This document shows, one piece after another, positions 1 through 8,976 of a stretch of 64,000 nt of DNA. The stretch is from NCBI RefSeq assembly GCF_900104695.1, contig NZ_FNSW01000001.1, positions 4,756,501 to 4,820,500 of the forward strand, written 5' to 3'. The stretch comes from Paenibacillus sp. GP183. GTDB taxonomy: Bacteria > Bacillota > Bacilli > Paenibacillales > NBRC-103111. Position 1 is the first letter of the stretch. Every line of letters begins with the position of its first letter. Made by a program: the position numbers and the translations under genes. The notes beneath the pieces are model-generated. The model made no database searches, was not told where the DNA came from, and was given only the letters and a program-made list of their open reading frames with translations.

Positions 1-1107
1 TTTCTGAATACCCCAGACATGCATGTCGTCTGCCGTAAGATAAGTTTTCATTCTGGAGTTGCATCGTTCTACGCTGGTGCGTTCGTTGTAAAGCTCTTTC
101 CAGCGCTTTGTGTCCCGATGCGGGCTGCAATAACGCCGGAGATCGTCCTTTACATCTACTTTAACGACCATGCCATAGTTGGAAGATGAACAGGCGGCCA
201 TGCCTAACGGACACTCGACTTTGCCTACAGCGTGAGGACAACGGAACTTCAAGTAATCGCCGTCAGCGCCCCAGTATGTCATGGAGAACCCCATCGAGCA
301 ACATGGCGTTCCGTTTGTTGTCATTGCAGCAGGCGGTTCTTTTTCTCCTCGGGGGTTGAGGGGGATAATGGCTTGCGCCCTCACGTTTCGAGCGGCTTCG
401 TAAACCTTCATTTGGTCGTAGCCCGCATCAAGCATGAAGAATTGTGTGTTCGTTTTAACAGCTACTTTCTCAATCAGACCGGGCGCCATCTCCCCGTCAT
501 TGACATGCGCCGGCGTGACTTCCAGTGCTAGCGGAAGCTCACTTTTCGTGTCTACAGCTAGATGGAGCTTATAGCCGAACCAAGTCATTTTGTTGCCGAA
601 TGAATCAAACTTCGCACCCCAGTTCGCATCGCCGGTCTGCTCACTTTTGCGCTTGGGCTGCTTCTTCTCATAAGAATGGATGGCGGCGCTGTCGATCGCG
701 ACATGGCTGCCGTCGATGATGCCCTCATGCTGGCAGCGTTTGACCAAATCCTCGAAAAGCTGCTTTGCCAAGTTTTTCTTGGTCAACACGGCGAAGACTC
801 GGCTTAGCGTAGAGACAGACGGCGCTTCGCGATCTAGCGGAAGTCCACACTGATAGCGAAATCGAAGATCCGTTTCCAGCCGATGATGCAAACCAGTAAA
901 CGTATGGATGTGCTCGAGCGGTGCAGCTAGAAGCGCACGTAGCAAACCTTCTCTACAGTGGCCGTCAGCGCCTCGGGGTGAACGACTTCTCAACTCTTTG
1001 GCGTAAGGACGAAGATCGAGAACGCTAAAAAAGATTGGTAATCGATCTTTTGATTGCATTTTCAGCAGATCCTCAAAGGAAAATAGACTTTCTTGGAGAA
1101 TATACAA
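1..1107 (-). CDS. DDE transposase (3' end outside window)
   Basis: An uninterrupted minus-strand frame of 369 codons runs from a TTG start at 1107 off the left edge. GGAGG at 1116-1120 lies 8 nt before the TTG, which supports this start. The product has an N-terminal DUF772-like helical region (LDLRPYAKELRSRSP and ETDLRFRYQCGL, around residues 30-90). A candidate catalytic triad follows: Asp in AIDSAAIHSY, Asp in FMLDAGYD and Glu in SVERCNSRMK. The Cys-rich stretch CPHAVGKVECPLGMAAC lies between the second and third acid. This is the layout of IS4/IS5/IS1182-type transposases; the exact family was not resolved. No frameshift is visible in the part seen, so it may be active. Confidence 0.85.
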   Translation of the reverse strand, partial: MYILQESLFSFEDLLKMQSKDRLPIFFSVLDLRPYAKELRSRSPRGADGHCREGLLRALLAAPLEHIHTFTGLHHRLETDLRFRYQCGLPLDREAPSVSTLSRVFAVLTKKNLAKQLFEDLVKRCQHEGIIDGSHVAIDSAAIHSYEKKQPKRKSEQTGDANWGAKFDSFGNKMTWFGYKLHLAVDTKSELPLALEVTPAHVNDGEMAPGLIEKVAVKTNTQFFMLDAGYDQMKVYEAARNVRAQAIIPLNPRGEKEPPAAMTTNGTPCCSMGFSMTYWGADGDYLKFRCPHAVGKVECPLGMAACSSSNYGMVVKVDVKDDLRRYCSPHRDTKRWKELYNERTSVERCNSRMKTYLTADDMHVWGIQK

Positions 1108-1185
1108 GGTGACTTCCTCCGTTCTTGGGTTTTTGGTTTGGTCACCGAAAAACTTCGCCAAGTTGGGGTGAAGTCCCTTTTTTTA
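1..1185 (-). mobile_element. Partial insertion sequence (IS4/IS5-like DDE group), right part
   Basis: The window opens inside an insertion sequence carrying a DDE transposase on the minus strand. The coding part starts at 1107. The inner boundary is probably near 1185, where GGGACTTCACCCC (minus strand, about 1184-1172) could be the terminal repeat. The other end lies outside the window, so neither terminal repeats nor a target duplication can be checked. The element sits directly upstream of the phosphorelay kinase gene and may have separated it from its original upstream region. Confidence 0.7.
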
Positions 1186-1217
1186 TGCCTCAAAATCCTT
1201 GCGTATCAAGGGCTCAT

Positions 1218-1311
1218 GTTAATGCAAAATGCTCAAATAAATGCTGGGGAAATCCAGAGACCAGCAATGAATACCGGAGGAGCTCAGGCCTGCCGGTATT
1301 TTGCGTTTAAC
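1218..1311 (+). promoter_or_regulatory. Structured RNA leader, three-way-junction-like
   Basis: Three pairings can be drawn. An outer stem joins GTTAA and GCAAAAT (1218-1230) with ATTTTGC and TTAAC (1298-1311). It encloses hairpin GCTGG/CCAGC (1243-1247 with 1261-1265) and hairpin ACCGG/CCGGT (1273-1277 with 1293-1297). The second helix abuts the outer one. It lies about 80 nt upstream of the kinase start. The conserved cores of the riboswitch classes I compared (c-di-GMP-I and II, glycine, THF, ydaO, fluoride) are not matched. It could be an unclassified leader RNA or a chance fold. Confidence 0.35.
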
Positions 1312-1389
1312 CTTGGTTCGTTTTGCCGTAGAAGGCAGTCAGCGATTATAATGAAGGCACACGCAGTAAGGGCAAGGAGGGATGGAGCC

Positions 1390-3669
1390 GTGAAACAGGT
1401 TTCACTGCGTCTGCGTATGACTGCCAGTATTCTATTAATTACGGTTGCGGCATTCGTCATAATCGGAGTTACTAGCTATGCTGGTACTATTGTTCCATTT
1501 GAAGATTTTGAAGCACCCTTGCAAGCTCTTTTAAGCAAAACCGTACTTGCCATAGCCATAGCCATTGCCCTTATAGCAGGTCTTTTGATTGTTCTGCTCA
1601 ATCGCGAAATCATTCTGATCAGGAAGCTTGTAACCACCAATAGAGATATTATCGAGCAAAAACAAGTTCAGGCGGATTTAATAAAAGCCAAGCAAGAAGC
1701 CGAAGATGCAAATCAAATGAAAGGGGAGTTTGTGGCGCGTATCAGCCATGAAATAAGGACTCCACTCAGCGGTATAATCGGATTAGCCCAATTAATGCAA
1801 AAAACGGCAATGAACGATATTCAAAAAGATTATCTGGACAAAATGCTAAGCTCCTCCTATGCAATGCTCGCCATTATTAATGAAATTCTCGATTTCTCCA
1901 AGGTTGAAGCCGGTAAGCTGGAGCTGGAAAGCATCTCTTTCTCACCGGAGTGGCTGCTTGGCAAGGTTGCCGATATGATTGGTGTATTTCTTATTGAAAA
2001 GGATCAATTCGATTTCATTGTGGAAGTGGAGGATTCGCTGCCTGGTGCCTTGCTCGGTGACCCAACCCGGCTGGAACAAATCTTGCTTAATTTATGTTTT
2101 AATGCCATCAAATTCACCGAGAAGGGCCATGTTATATTGAAGGTGGAAGGGTCGAGCTCTTCCGATAATACAGTGGAGGTTCGATTCTCGGTTGAAGATA
2201 CGGGAATTGGTATGACTGCGATGCAAATAGAGCGTCTCTTCACGCCCTATACTCAAGGAGATGACTCGACCAGCCGCAAATATGGGGGAACTGGATTAGG
2301 CCTATTTATCTCCAAAAGCTTGATTGAGATGATGGGCGGCACATTGGAGGTGGTAAGTGAACCGGGTCAAGGAAGCTGTTTCTATTTTATTCTTAGGCTC
2401 CAAGCGGGAATCGGCAACGAGAGGGAGGTAAACATGCTGCTGCCCAAAGAATTCAGGCATCATCCGGTCTGGTTGGTCGAGGATGGTCCGAGAATGCGTA
2501 CGCATCTTAGCCGGATTATTGCAGGCTTCTCTTTACAGGCTGTGGAATTTGCGGCTTGGAAGGAGGCGCTTGAAAGCCTTTTGGAGGGAAATGCTCCTGA
2601 GGGAACAGTGATGCTGCTCGATATGGAAGCGACCGACATGTTTGGCCATGAAACCTTCTATGAGTTGAGACAAGCAGCAGCCAAACGGGGAGTGTATACT
2701 CTGGCTATGACCTCCGCTTACGGCCGTGAGGAGTTGAATCGGATGCCGCCATCCCTTAAACCTGATGGGATTCTGGTCAAGCCTATCCATAGAATCGACC
2801 TGCATCAGGCTTTGCTATCCCTATTTGATGGAAAGCAATCCGAGCCTGCATCGATGAAAAATAAAAGTCCGGATCCGGCACCGCTCTTAAAAGGACGAAT
2901 ACTTTTGGCCGACGACTATGAGATTAATCGACAGGTTGCTATTACACTGCTCGAAAGCCATGGATATGAAGTAAAAGTAGCATTGAATGGATTTGAATTG
3001 TTAACCATGCTGGAAGAATCCGGGTGGGATTTGATCCTGATGGATATTCAGATGCCGAAAATGGACGGCAGGGAAGCGACACGCCGAATTCGACAGGATC
3101 CTCGCTTTGAGAAGCTGCCGATTATTGCGATGACAGCTTATGCGACGACCGAGGAACTTACTTCTTTTCTTGAAGTTGGCATGAACGATGCACTGATCAA
3201 ACCCATTGAAGAAGGACCTTTGCTGGCGGCCATTGACCAATTGCTGGCGAAGTCAAGAAGCAGGAAGCTTGATGCCGCGAAGAAGCAGCCAGCTGGCCAA
3301 GAAGAAATTCCGATTTTTCTTGAGAATCTTGCCGGCATACAAGCAAAGGATGCGCTCACGAGAATCAATGGAAAAGTGCCCATCTTTATGCATATGCTGC
3401 AAACATTCAAGCGAGATTTCTCCGATCATGAAAAGAAAATCAGGGAGGCTTATGAACAAGGCGAGCAGCAGGAATTGATGCATTTTTTACATTCTTTACG
3501 GGGTGCTGCAGGGACAATTTCCGCAAGAGATCTGTATATGGCAGCAGGCAGGCTGGAGGATTTTTTTGAATCCGATCCAGATGATGAAGCCCAATGGAGC
3601 CGTCTTTTGGATGAAGTCTCAAGCGCACTGCGTGAAATTATCGGTTCCTTGGAGCAGCTGGATGACTGA
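1390..3669 (+). CDS. Hybrid phosphorelay sensor histidine kinase (HK-REC-REC-HPt)
   Basis: Membrane kinase of 759 residues starting at GTG 1390, behind AAGGAGG at 1374-1380 (9-nt spacing); the frame is open further upstream without a better ribosome site. Domains in order: two membrane segments (about residues 12-32 and 48-70) separated by a very short external loop, a coiled coil, HisKA with phospho-acceptor His120 in SHEIRTP, and HATPase_c with N-box NLCFNAIKF, DTGIGM and GGTGLGL. Then come a first receiver (Asp411), a second receiver (Asp552 in LMDIQMPKMDG) and a C-terminal HPt domain with His701 in HSLRGAAG. All phosphorelay residues appear intact. With almost no extracellular domain the signal is probably sensed in the membrane or cytoplasm. 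The OmpR-type regulator 100 bp downstream is the likely partner. Confidence 0.92.
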   Translation: MKQVSLRLRMTASILLITVAAFVIIGVTSYAGTIVPFEDFEAPLQALLSKTVLAIAIAIALIAGLLIVLLNREIILIRKLVTTNRDIIEQKQVQADLIKAKQEAEDANQMKGEFVARISHEIRTPLSGIIGLAQLMQKTAMNDIQKDYLDKMLSSSYAMLAIINEILDFSKVEAGKLELESISFSPEWLLGKVADMIGVFLIEKDQFDFIVEVEDSLPGALLGDPTRLEQILLNLCFNAIKFTEKGHVILKVEGSSSSDNTVEVRFSVEDTGIGMTAMQIERLFTPYTQGDDSTSRKYGGTGLGLFISKSLIEMMGGTLEVVSEPGQGSCFYFILRLQAGIGNEREVNMLLPKEFRHHPVWLVEDGPRMRTHLSRIIAGFSLQAVEFAAWKEALESLLEGNAPEGTVMLLDMEATDMFGHETFYELRQAAAKRGVYTLAMTSAYGREELNRMPPSLKPDGILVKPIHRIDLHQALLSLFDGKQSEPASMKNKSPDPAPLLKGRILLADDYEINRQVAITLLESHGYEVKVALNGFELLTMLEESGWDLILMDIQMPKMDGREATRRIRQDPRFEKLPIIAMTAYATTEELTSFLEVGMNDALIKPIEEGPLLAAIDQLLAKSRSRKLDAAKKQPAGQEEIPIFLENLAGIQAKDALTRINGKVPIFMHMLQTFKRDFSDHEKKIREAYEQGEQQELMHFLHSLRGAAGTISARDLYMAAGRLEDFFESDPDDEAQWSRLLDEVSSALREIIGSLEQLDD

Positions 3670-3771
3670 ACTTGTAGGGCCTATATCAACTATAGTATAT
3701 TAAAAAAATAAGGACACTCTCGAATTCCTTACAAAAAATGACAAGGATTTCGAAACAAAGGTGGACTCGGC

Positions 3772-4488
3772 ATGGATAAAGTGTTGGTAATTGAGGACGA
3801 TGCAATCATTGGTGATATGCTTCTGATGTATTTGAAGGAAGAGGGCTTCGATGTTACAAGGAAAGCGGCTGGAAAAGAAGGCTTGTATGCTTTGAACGCC
3901 TACAAACCGGACATTGTCCTGCTTGATCTCATGCTTCCGGATATAGACGGCCTGGAGCTATGCCGTTTGTTTCGACAAAACTCGAACGTGCCCATTCTGA
4001 TTCTTTCCATGAAAGTCAAGATTACGGAACGTGTCAATGCACTGGCTGCCGGGGCAGATGACTATATGTCCAAGCCATTCAGCATGCACGAGCTGATCGC
4101 CAGAGTTCAGGCGCTTCTGCGCAGATCCCGCAATTTTGAGTCATCCTTGCCGGTGAATCCAACAGCCTTAACCGAGGAATTGCCTGCCGAAAGCAAGCCA
4201 GGCTCGATTGTGCATTTGGACTCGGATACACGCACAATGCGGGTACATAATGAGATGGTGGAAACTACATTTTCTGAATTTGAAATGATGCGCTGCTTTC
4301 TCGAGCACCCCAACAAGGTTTACAGCCGGGAAGAGTTAATTAACGCCATTCGCGGTTTTGATTCTTTCGTTACCGATCGGGCGATTGATGTCCACATCGC
4401 GAATTTGCGCAAGAAAATTGAAGAAAACCCCAAAGAACCAAAGCGCATTCGCACGGTCTGGGGCGTGGGCTATAAGTATGTTCCATGA
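3772..4488 (+). CDS. OmpR/PhoB-family response regulator
   Basis: A 238-residue two-domain regulator. The receiver (1-120) has acidic pocket Glu8-Asp9-Asp10, phospho-acceptor Asp52 in LLDLMLPD, Ser79 at the switch Thr/Ser position and Lys101 in SKPF. A linker of about 40 residues precedes a winged-helix DNA-binding domain (about 150-238) ending in the typical RTVWGVGYKYVP. It follows the phosphorelay kinase in the same direction after 102 bp and is closed by its own terminator, so the two probably form one system. Its targets cannot be deduced here. Confidence 0.93.
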   Translation: MDKVLVIEDDAIIGDMLLMYLKEEGFDVTRKAAGKEGLYALNAYKPDIVLLDLMLPDIDGLELCRLFRQNSNVPILILSMKVKITERVNALAAGADDYMSKPFSMHELIARVQALLRRSRNFESSLPVNPTALTEELPAESKPGSIVHLDSDTRTMRVHNEMVETTFSEFEMMRCFLEHPNKVYSREELINAIRGFDSFVTDRAIDVHIANLRKKIEENPKEPKRIRTVWGVGYKYVP

Positions 4489-4497
4489 AGCTTGAAC

Positions 4498-4525
4498 AAG
4501 AATCCCGCTTGGGATTCTTTTTTTA
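4498..4525 (+). terminator. Rho-independent terminator of the response regulator
   Basis: Stem AAGAATCCC / GGGATTCTT with loop GCTT, followed by a run of T, 10 nt after the stop codon. It separates this unit from the convergent LysR gene. Confidence 0.9.
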
Positions 4526-4537
4526 GTAGAGAGCCGA

Positions 4538-5446
4538 TTATCCTTGATGACTGTCAAAGCACATCTTGGCCCTGGTGATGAACTGCATCGCAGTCGGATT
4601 GGTTAATGCTTCTTCCGTATAAACCAGCGACGTCGTACGCTTGGTCTGTTCCAGCTCGGGAATGTTGCGCAAGATGAGCTCGTTGTTTTGAATCAAGTCT
4701 TTTCGCAAATAGGACTGGGGCAGCAATGTAGCCGTATGGCAGGTGGATACCAGTCGGATAATGGCCTCAAAGGAATCGATCTCCATCCGCACATCAGGGA
4801 AAATGGAAAATCGGTGGAACAGCTCGTCCATAAGAATTCGGTACCAGGTACCTTTGGAGAACAGAATCATCGGCAGTTCGTTTAAGTCGTTGATCGCTAG
4901 GGAAGGCTGGTCAATGTATGGATGTCCGAGCGGAAGCACCAGACAGAGATGATCATCAAAAAGCGACTCACAGAGCATGCCTGATACTTTGACTTCCGAA
5001 GCGACCAGTCCAATATCGACTCTTTTCTCTTTAACCAGGGTAACGACTTCTTGTGTTTTGCCGGTTAATGCCTTGATTTCGGTCATCGGGTATTCGCTCA
5101 AATAAATAGTGATTAAGTCAGGAAGTGTAGCCTGTAAAGTGGTGAGACTAGCGCCAATCGTGATGGAGCTTTGTTTGCCGGAGGATTTATAATCCTGAAT
5201 CGCTTGTTGAAATTTACGTTCTGAATGGCGCTGCTCCAGAGCATGCTCATAACAAAGTTGTCCCACCCGTGTTAATTCCAGCCGTTTTCCTTTACGGGTA
5301 AAGAGCTCGACGCCAAGATCCTGTTCGAGGCGCATGATTTTGCGAGAGAGGGCGGGCTGCGAGAGATTTAATACTTGAGAGGCTTTATTCAAGCTGGCCT
5401 GCTCAACCACAACTGCGAAAATATCCATAAGCTCCACGTTGATCAT
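4538..5446 (-). CDS. LysR-family transcriptional regulator, divergent to sdhCAB
   Basis: A 302-residue LysR-type regulator. The N-terminal winged HTH (1-60) carries NKASQVLNLSQPALSRKIMRLE, and a periplasmic-binding-like effector domain (about 90-295) follows. The start is the ATG at 5446. It is divergent from the succinate dehydrogenase operon with 249 bp between the starts, a classic position for a LysR activator or repressor of the neighbouring operon. The effector is unknown. Family members sense small metabolites, so a TCA-cycle acid would fit, but this is inference. Confidence 0.88.
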   Translation of the reverse strand: MINVELMDIFAVVVEQASLNKASQVLNLSQPALSRKIMRLEQDLGVELFTRKGKRLELTRVGQLCYEHALEQRHSERKFQQAIQDYKSSGKQSSITIGASLTTLQATLPDLITIYLSEYPMTEIKALTGKTQEVVTLVKEKRVDIGLVASEVKVSGMLCESLFDDHLCLVLPLGHPYIDQPSLAINDLNELPMILFSKGTWYRILMDELFHRFSIFPDVRMEIDSFEAIIRLVSTCHTATLLPQSYLRKDLIQNNELILRNIPELEQTKRTTSLVYTEEALTNPTAMQFITRAKMCFDSHQG

Positions 5447-5470
5447 TAACCTCTCTATATGCGTATTTGT

Positions 5471-5580
5471 TATAACAGATTATAAAAAATCGGCACTTCC
5501 ATTATAAGCGATAAAGAGTTACGATGTATATGTCACTTATTGTACATATTTTCCGCAAAACTTGTATAATCGGTACTTGC
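5471..5580. promoter_or_regulatory. lysR/sdh divergent control region
   Basis: The spacer contains TTATAACAGATTATAA (two TTATAA blocks 4 bp apart, 5470-5485). It also has a direct repeat AATCGGYACTTSC at 5488-5500 and 5568-5580, and a TATAAT at 5565-5570 that could be the sdh -10 box, overlapping the second repeat. The T-N11-A type symmetry and the repeated half-sites fit a LysR binding region, but binding is inferred only from layout. Confidence 0.45.
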
Positions 5581-5695
5581 GTTGGAACACTAGGCTTGAT
5601 TCATTCCGATTGACGCTTGTTTATGGCGGGAGTACAATGATATGTGGTTCTGACTGATATTGTCGGATTTTATTAATAGGGGGGAATTGGTTTCA

Positions 5696-6364
5696 ATGAC
5701 CGGGAATTCGTACTACTTTCGAAAAATCCATTCTTTACTCGGCGTTATACCTGTCGGCTTTTTCTTAATTGAGCATTTGCTGACCAACTATTCAGCCGTG
5801 GATGGACATGCAGCTTTTGTGAAACAAATTGACTGGTTGAACAGCTTGCCTCTGGTGCTTTTTCTGGAGATCTTTGGAATTTGGCTACCACTTCTTTATC
5901 ATGGCGTTTATGGGCTTTATGTAGCTTATCAATCACGTAACAATGTATCGAATTACGGCTATTTCCGTAACCAGATGTTCTTTCTGCAGCGTGTAACGGG
6001 TGTGCTGACGTTTATTTTCGTGGCGTGGCATTTTTTTGAAACTCGTTTTCAAGTATCGCTGGGCAATGTGAGTCACGGAGAGCTTGGCATAACCATGCAT
6101 AATATTACAACGAACCCGGTCCTGTTCACGATTTATGTAATCGGGATTATTGCCGCGGTCTTCCATTTCAGCAATGGCATGTGGTCGTTCCTTGTGAGCT
6201 GGGGCATCACCGTTGGTCCCCGTGCGCAGCGAATTTCCACCTATGTTTGGCTTGGCGTTTTTGTAGTCATGTCAGTCATGTTTATTATGTCATTGACTGC
6301 ATTCACGGATACTCAATTTGAGCGGCTGCCAGCCGCTTCATCACATATCGGACTTAACGGATAA
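5696..6364 (+). CDS. sdhC: Succinate dehydrogenase cytochrome b558 subunit
   Basis: A 222-residue integral membrane subunit of complex II that anchors SdhA/B and passes electrons from succinate to menaquinone through two hemes. Five hydrophobic segments are visible with conserved histidines (His12 region KIHSLLG, IEHLLTNY, WHFFETRF, VFHFSNG). The length is near that of the B. subtilis protein. ATG 5696 is preferred because a G-rich ribosome site (5679-5686) precedes it; an in-frame TTG lies 36 bp upstream. It is first in sdhCAB, 16 bp before sdhA. Confidence 0.93.
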   Translation: MTGNSYYFRKIHSLLGVIPVGFFLIEHLLTNYSAVDGHAAFVKQIDWLNSLPLVLFLEIFGIWLPLLYHGVYGLYVAYQSRNNVSNYGYFRNQMFFLQRVTGVLTFIFVAWHFFETRFQVSLGNVSHGELGITMHNITTNPVLFTIYVIGIIAAVFHFSNGMWSFLVSWGITVGPRAQRISTYVWLGVFVVMSVMFIMSLTAFTDTQFERLPAASSHIGLNG

Positions 6365-6380
6365 GGGAGGGCTGACAGAC

Positions 6381-8141
6381 ATGGCGAATTCAAAAGTAAT
6401 TGTCGTTGGCGGCGGCTTGGCCGGACTCATGGCAACAATCAAAGCAGCAGAAGCTGGGGTTCATGTTCAGTTGTTCTCCCTGGTTCCGGTTAAACGTTCC
6501 CACTCGGTATGCGCCCAAGGCGGCATTAACGGAGCGGTGAATACCAAAGGTGAAGGCGACTCCCCTTGGGAGCATTTTGACGATACGGTTTACGGCGGGG
6601 ATTTCCTGGCCAATCAACCGCCGGTTAAAGCGCTCTGCGAAGCGGCCCCAGGGATCATCCATCTGATGGACCGGATGGGCGTGATGTTCAGCCGGACACC
6701 GGAGGGCTTGCTGGATTTCCGCCGTTTCGGCGGTACGCAGTACCATAGAACGGCGTTTGCCGGCGCGACCACTGGACAGCAGCTTCTGTATGCGCTGGAT
6801 GAGCAAGTGCGCCGCTGGGAAACTGCGGGTCTCGTCACCAAGTACGAGCACTGGGAGTTCCTTGGCGCAGTCATCGACGACGATGGCGTCTGCCGCGGGA
6901 TTGCCGCCCAAGATCTGCGCAGCATGCAAGTGCAATCCTTTCCGGCCGATGCCGTCATCCTGGCGACAGGCGGGCCGGGAATCGTGTTCGGCAAGACCAC
7001 GAACTCCGTGATCAACACAGGGACAGCGGCTAGTGCTGTTTATCAGCAGGGCGTTTATTATGCCAATGGCGAAATGATTCAAATTCACCCGACAGCGATT
7101 CCGGGAGACGACAAGCTTCGCTTGATGTCGGAGTCAGCGCGCGGGGAAGGCGGACGGATCTGGACCTATAAGGATGGCAAGCCTTGGTACTTCCTCGAGG
7201 AAAAATATCCGGCCTACGGTAACCTGGTTCCGCGTGACATTGCCACTCGTGAGATTTTCTCAGTGTGTATTGACCAGAAGCTGGGCATCAACGGCGAGAA
7301 CATGGTTTACCTTGATCTTTCTCACAAAGATCCGAAGGAGCTCGATGTGAAGCTGGGAGGCATTATCGAGATTTATGAGAAATTCATGGGCGATGATCCT
7401 CGTAAAATTCCAATGAAGATCTTCCCGGCTGTCCATTATTCCATGGGCGGTATGTGGGTCGATTACAATATGATGACCAATGTTCCCGGACTGTTTGCAG
7501 CCGGCGAATGCGAGTATCAGCACCATGGTGCGAACCGCCTGGGAGCGAATTCGCTCGTATCGGCTATTTTCGACGGAATGGTTGCAGGCCCTAAAGCGAT
7601 TGAATACATCAAGGGGCTCGAGAAGCATGCGGAAGACATGTCCTCCACCCTTTTCGAGCGTGAACAGATGAGACATAACGACCGATATGAAGGCTTGCTG
7701 AAAATGAACGGAACCGAGAATGCTTATGTGATTCACAAGGAGCTCGGCGATATGATGAATGCCAACATGACGGTTGTACGTTATAACGACAGGCTTCAAG
7801 AAACGATCAACAAGATCAAAGATATGAAAGAAAGATATGGCAACATCAACATGACGGATACGGCCCGTTGGAATAATCAGGGCGTAGCTTTTACTCGTCA
7901 GCTGTGGAATATGCTGGAGCTTGCAGAGGCTATGACGGTAGGTGCTTTATTGCGTGATGAAAGCCGCGGAGCTCACTACAAGCCGGATTTCCCTGAGCGT
8001 GACGATGAGAACTTCCTGAAGACAACCAAAGCCAAATGGACGCCGGAAGGACCGCAAATCGAATACGAAGAAGTCGACGTATCATTGATTAAGCCTCGTA
8101 AACGCGATTATTCCGCCAATAAATCGAAGGGAGGACATTAA
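6381..8141 (+). CDS. sdhA: Succinate dehydrogenase flavoprotein subunit
   Basis: A 586-residue catalytic subunit oxidising succinate to fumarate. The N-terminal FAD-binding motif GGGLAG is at residues 10-15, and His41 in RSHSVCAQGG is the expected covalent FAD attachment site. Substrate and FAD motifs HPTAIPG, SARGEGGRIW, HYSMGGMWVD and GANRLGANSL are present. GGGAGG at 6365-6370 precedes ATG 6381. Only 2 nt separate it from sdhB. The length matches the Bacillus enzyme, and no defect is seen. Confidence 0.97.
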   Translation: MANSKVIVVGGGLAGLMATIKAAEAGVHVQLFSLVPVKRSHSVCAQGGINGAVNTKGEGDSPWEHFDDTVYGGDFLANQPPVKALCEAAPGIIHLMDRMGVMFSRTPEGLLDFRRFGGTQYHRTAFAGATTGQQLLYALDEQVRRWETAGLVTKYEHWEFLGAVIDDDGVCRGIAAQDLRSMQVQSFPADAVILATGGPGIVFGKTTNSVINTGTAASAVYQQGVYYANGEMIQIHPTAIPGDDKLRLMSESARGEGGRIWTYKDGKPWYFLEEKYPAYGNLVPRDIATREIFSVCIDQKLGINGENMVYLDLSHKDPKELDVKLGGIIEIYEKFMGDDPRKIPMKIFPAVHYSMGGMWVDYNMMTNVPGLFAAGECEYQHHGANRLGANSLVSAIFDGMVAGPKAIEYIKGLEKHAEDMSSTLFEREQMRHNDRYEGLLKMNGTENAYVIHKELGDMMNANMTVVRYNDRLQETINKIKDMKERYGNINMTDTARWNNQGVAFTRQLWNMLELAEAMTVGALLRDESRGAHYKPDFPERDDENFLKTTKAKWTPEGPQIEYEEVDVSLIKPRKRDYSANKSKGGH

Positions 8142-8143
8142 TC

Positions 8144-8920
8144 ATGGCTGAAACAACAACGGCTGCCCCCGCAGCTGCAAAAACAGTGAAATTTATCGTC
8201 ACCCGCCAAGAAAATCCTGATTCTGCATCCTATACGGAGGAATTTGAAATTCCTTACCGCCCCAATATGAACGTGATTAGCGCACTGATGGAGGTTCAAC
8301 GGAATCCGAAGAACGCCCATGGCCAGAGCACTACCCCGGTATGCTGGGAATCTAACTGTTTGGAGGAAGTATGCGGCGCTTGCTCCATGGTGATCAACGG
8401 CAAACCGCGCCAAGCTTGCTCCGCGTTGGTGGATAAGCTGGAACAGCCGATTCGTGTAGCTCCAATGAGCACATTCCCGATTGTGCGCGACCTGGTGATT
8501 GACCGCGGCCGGATGTTCAATGCGCTCAAGAAAGTGAAAGCCTGGATTCCCATCGACGGCACATACGATCTGGGTCCAGGACCGCGGCTCGCTGAGTCGA
8601 AGCGCCAATGGGCTTATGAGCTTTCCAAATGCATGACCTGCGGCGTTTGCCTGGAGGCTTGCCCGAATGTGAATGATCGTAACAGCTTTATCGGACCTGC
8701 AGCGATTTCGCAAGTTCGTTTGTTCAATACTCACCCGACAGGTGAGATGAACAAGGAAGACCGTCTGGAAGCGCTTATGGAAGATGGAGGCATCGAAGGC
8801 TGCGGAAACTCGCAGAACTGCGTGCGTTCCTGTCCGAAGGGGATTCCGCTCACGACTTCGATTGCGGCGATGAATGCCGATACAACCAAGCATTTGTTTA
8901 AAAGATGGTTGGGCGTGTAA
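8144..8920 (+). CDS. sdhB: Succinate dehydrogenase iron-sulfur subunit
   Basis: A 258-residue electron-transfer subunit. The plant-type [2Fe-2S] ligands are in CWESNCLEEVCGACS plus a later Cys. Two bacterial ferredoxin-type clusters are coordinated by CMTCGVCLEACP and CGNSQNCVRSCPKG. A strong AGGGAGGA precedes ATG 8144, 2 nt after sdhA. Last gene of the operon, followed by a terminator. It has an Ala-rich N-terminal extension before the conserved core. Confidence 0.97.
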   Translation: MAETTTAAPAAAKTVKFIVTRQENPDSASYTEEFEIPYRPNMNVISALMEVQRNPKNAHGQSTTPVCWESNCLEEVCGACSMVINGKPRQACSALVDKLEQPIRVAPMSTFPIVRDLVIDRGRMFNALKKVKAWIPIDGTYDLGPGPRLAESKRQWAYELSKCMTCGVCLEACPNVNDRNSFIGPAAISQVRLFNTHPTGEMNKEDRLEALMEDGGIEGCGNSQNCVRSCPKGIPLTTSIAAMNADTTKHLFKRWLGV

Positions 8921-8932
8921 ATGAATTTAAGC

Positions 8933-8976
8933 AGGAGCTGTCCCAGAAAATGGCTGAGGGATAGCTCCTTTTTTTG
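8933..8976 (+). terminator. Terminator of sdhCAB
   Basis: Stem AGGAGCTGTCCC / GGGATAGCTCCT (one G-T pair) with a 13-nt loop, followed by TTTTTTT, 12 nt after the sdhB stop. Confidence 0.92.

Noticed and set aside
232-719. Two plus-strand frames of 99 and 64 codons
   Set aside because: They are antisense to the DDE transposase, whose frame has a ribosome site and catalytic motifs.
1218-1311. Glycine or c-di-GMP riboswitch before the kinase
   Set aside because: A short GAGACC match suggested glycine, but the second conserved block and the c-di-GMP core are absent.
4498-4525. Small RNA after the response regulator
   Set aside because: It is an ordinary terminator hairpin directly after the stop codon.
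6390-7088. 232-codon minus-strand frame
   Set aside because: It lies wholly antisense to sdhA, has no ribosome site and gives an unstructured composition.
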